The notes under the pieces are model-generated. The model was not told the origin of the DNA and ran no database searches. It saw nothing but the letters and a program-made list of their open reading frames with translations. From assembly GCF_009758015.1 (NCBI RefSeq), contig NZ_WSEL01000009.1, positions 558,001-622,000 of the forward strand: 64,000 nucleotides of DNA, in the 5' to 3' direction. Made by a program: the position numbers and the translations under genes. Shown here piece after piece: positions 63,986 through 64,000 of this stretch. This DNA is from Ramlibacter pinisoli (GTDB lineage Bacteria > Pseudomonadota > Gammaproteobacteria > Burkholderiales > Burkholderiaceae_C). The number at the start of each line of letters is the position of its first letter. Position 1 is the stretch's first letter.

Positions 63986-64000
63986 CTAGCCCAGCTGGGC
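63986..64000 (-). CDS. Possible 3' end of an upstream minus-strand gene
   Basis: A TAG at 63986-63988 preceded by Ala-Gln-Leu-Gly codons could be the end of the gene upstream of greA (often carB in related genomes). Only four codons are visible, so identity cannot be judged. Confidence 0.25.
   Translation of the reverse strand, partial: AQLG

Overview
This is a gene-dense, very GC-rich window from a bacterial chromosome. Gene content and order point to a betaproteobacterium of the order Burkholderiales, probably Comamonadaceae (Ramlibacter/Variovorax-like). The markers are greA, yhbY, rlmE-ftsH-folP-glmM, phoR-phoB-phoU-pstBACS, ppx-ppk, trxA-rho-rpmE2 and dnaX-ebfC-recR. I see no tRNA or rRNA genes, insertion sequences, prophage or CRISPR array.

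Layout. (1) 1-6132, plus strand: a catabolic cluster with a truncated FAD-linked oxidase, a periplasmic binding protein, two tandem Rieske oxygenase alpha subunits and an ATZ/TRZ-type amidohydrolase. A convergent MFS exporter follows (6121-7593). (2) 7728-15594: a sugar-tailoring and surface-glycan island. It holds a GT14-like glycosyltransferase, an RfbC-type epimerase, an extended SDR, a classical SDR, a NovU-type sugar C-methyltransferase, a DUF4910-type aminopeptidase-like protein, a PIG-L deacetylase and an RfbF cytidylyltransferase. (3) 15738-18447: a complete SsuABC/TauABC-type importer. (4) 18563-22000: MAPEG protein, recR, ebfC, dnaX (with an A9 slippery run) and a divergent 4.5S SRP RNA gene. 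(5) 22258-27374: envelope proteins and an orphan sensor kinase. (6) 27526-33268: an AddA/AddB-like helicase-nuclease pair. (7) 33385-38712: trxA, rho, rpmE2, a membrane glycosyltransferase-like protein and a MATE exporter. (8) 38663-54463: a long block devoted to phosphate. It holds pstSCAB-phoU-phoB-phoR, a divergent fasciclin lipoprotein, ppx, an RHH-like DNA-binding protein, sixA, ppk, and an olsB / plcP-like / agt-like lipid operon. (9) 54577-56339: an M14 peptidase and an alpha/beta hydrolase. (10) 56574-63870: MOSC protein, glmM, folP, ftsH, rlmE, yhbY, a DUF4149 protein and greA.

The most coherent biology is in region 8. Direct-repeat PhoB boxes (two TGTCA-like heptamers separated by 4 bp) lie upstream of pstS, of the divergent fasciclin gene, of ppk (two boxes, one inside the 3' end of the preceding gene) and of olsB. 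Together they predict a compact Pho regulon. It would couple phosphate import and sensing (Pst/PhoBRU), polyphosphate turnover (Ppk/Ppx/SixA), and replacement of phospholipids by ornithine lipids and glycolipids (OlsB, PlcP-like phospholipase C, Agt-like glycosyltransferase). These assignments come from reading motifs and gene order; no database search was run.
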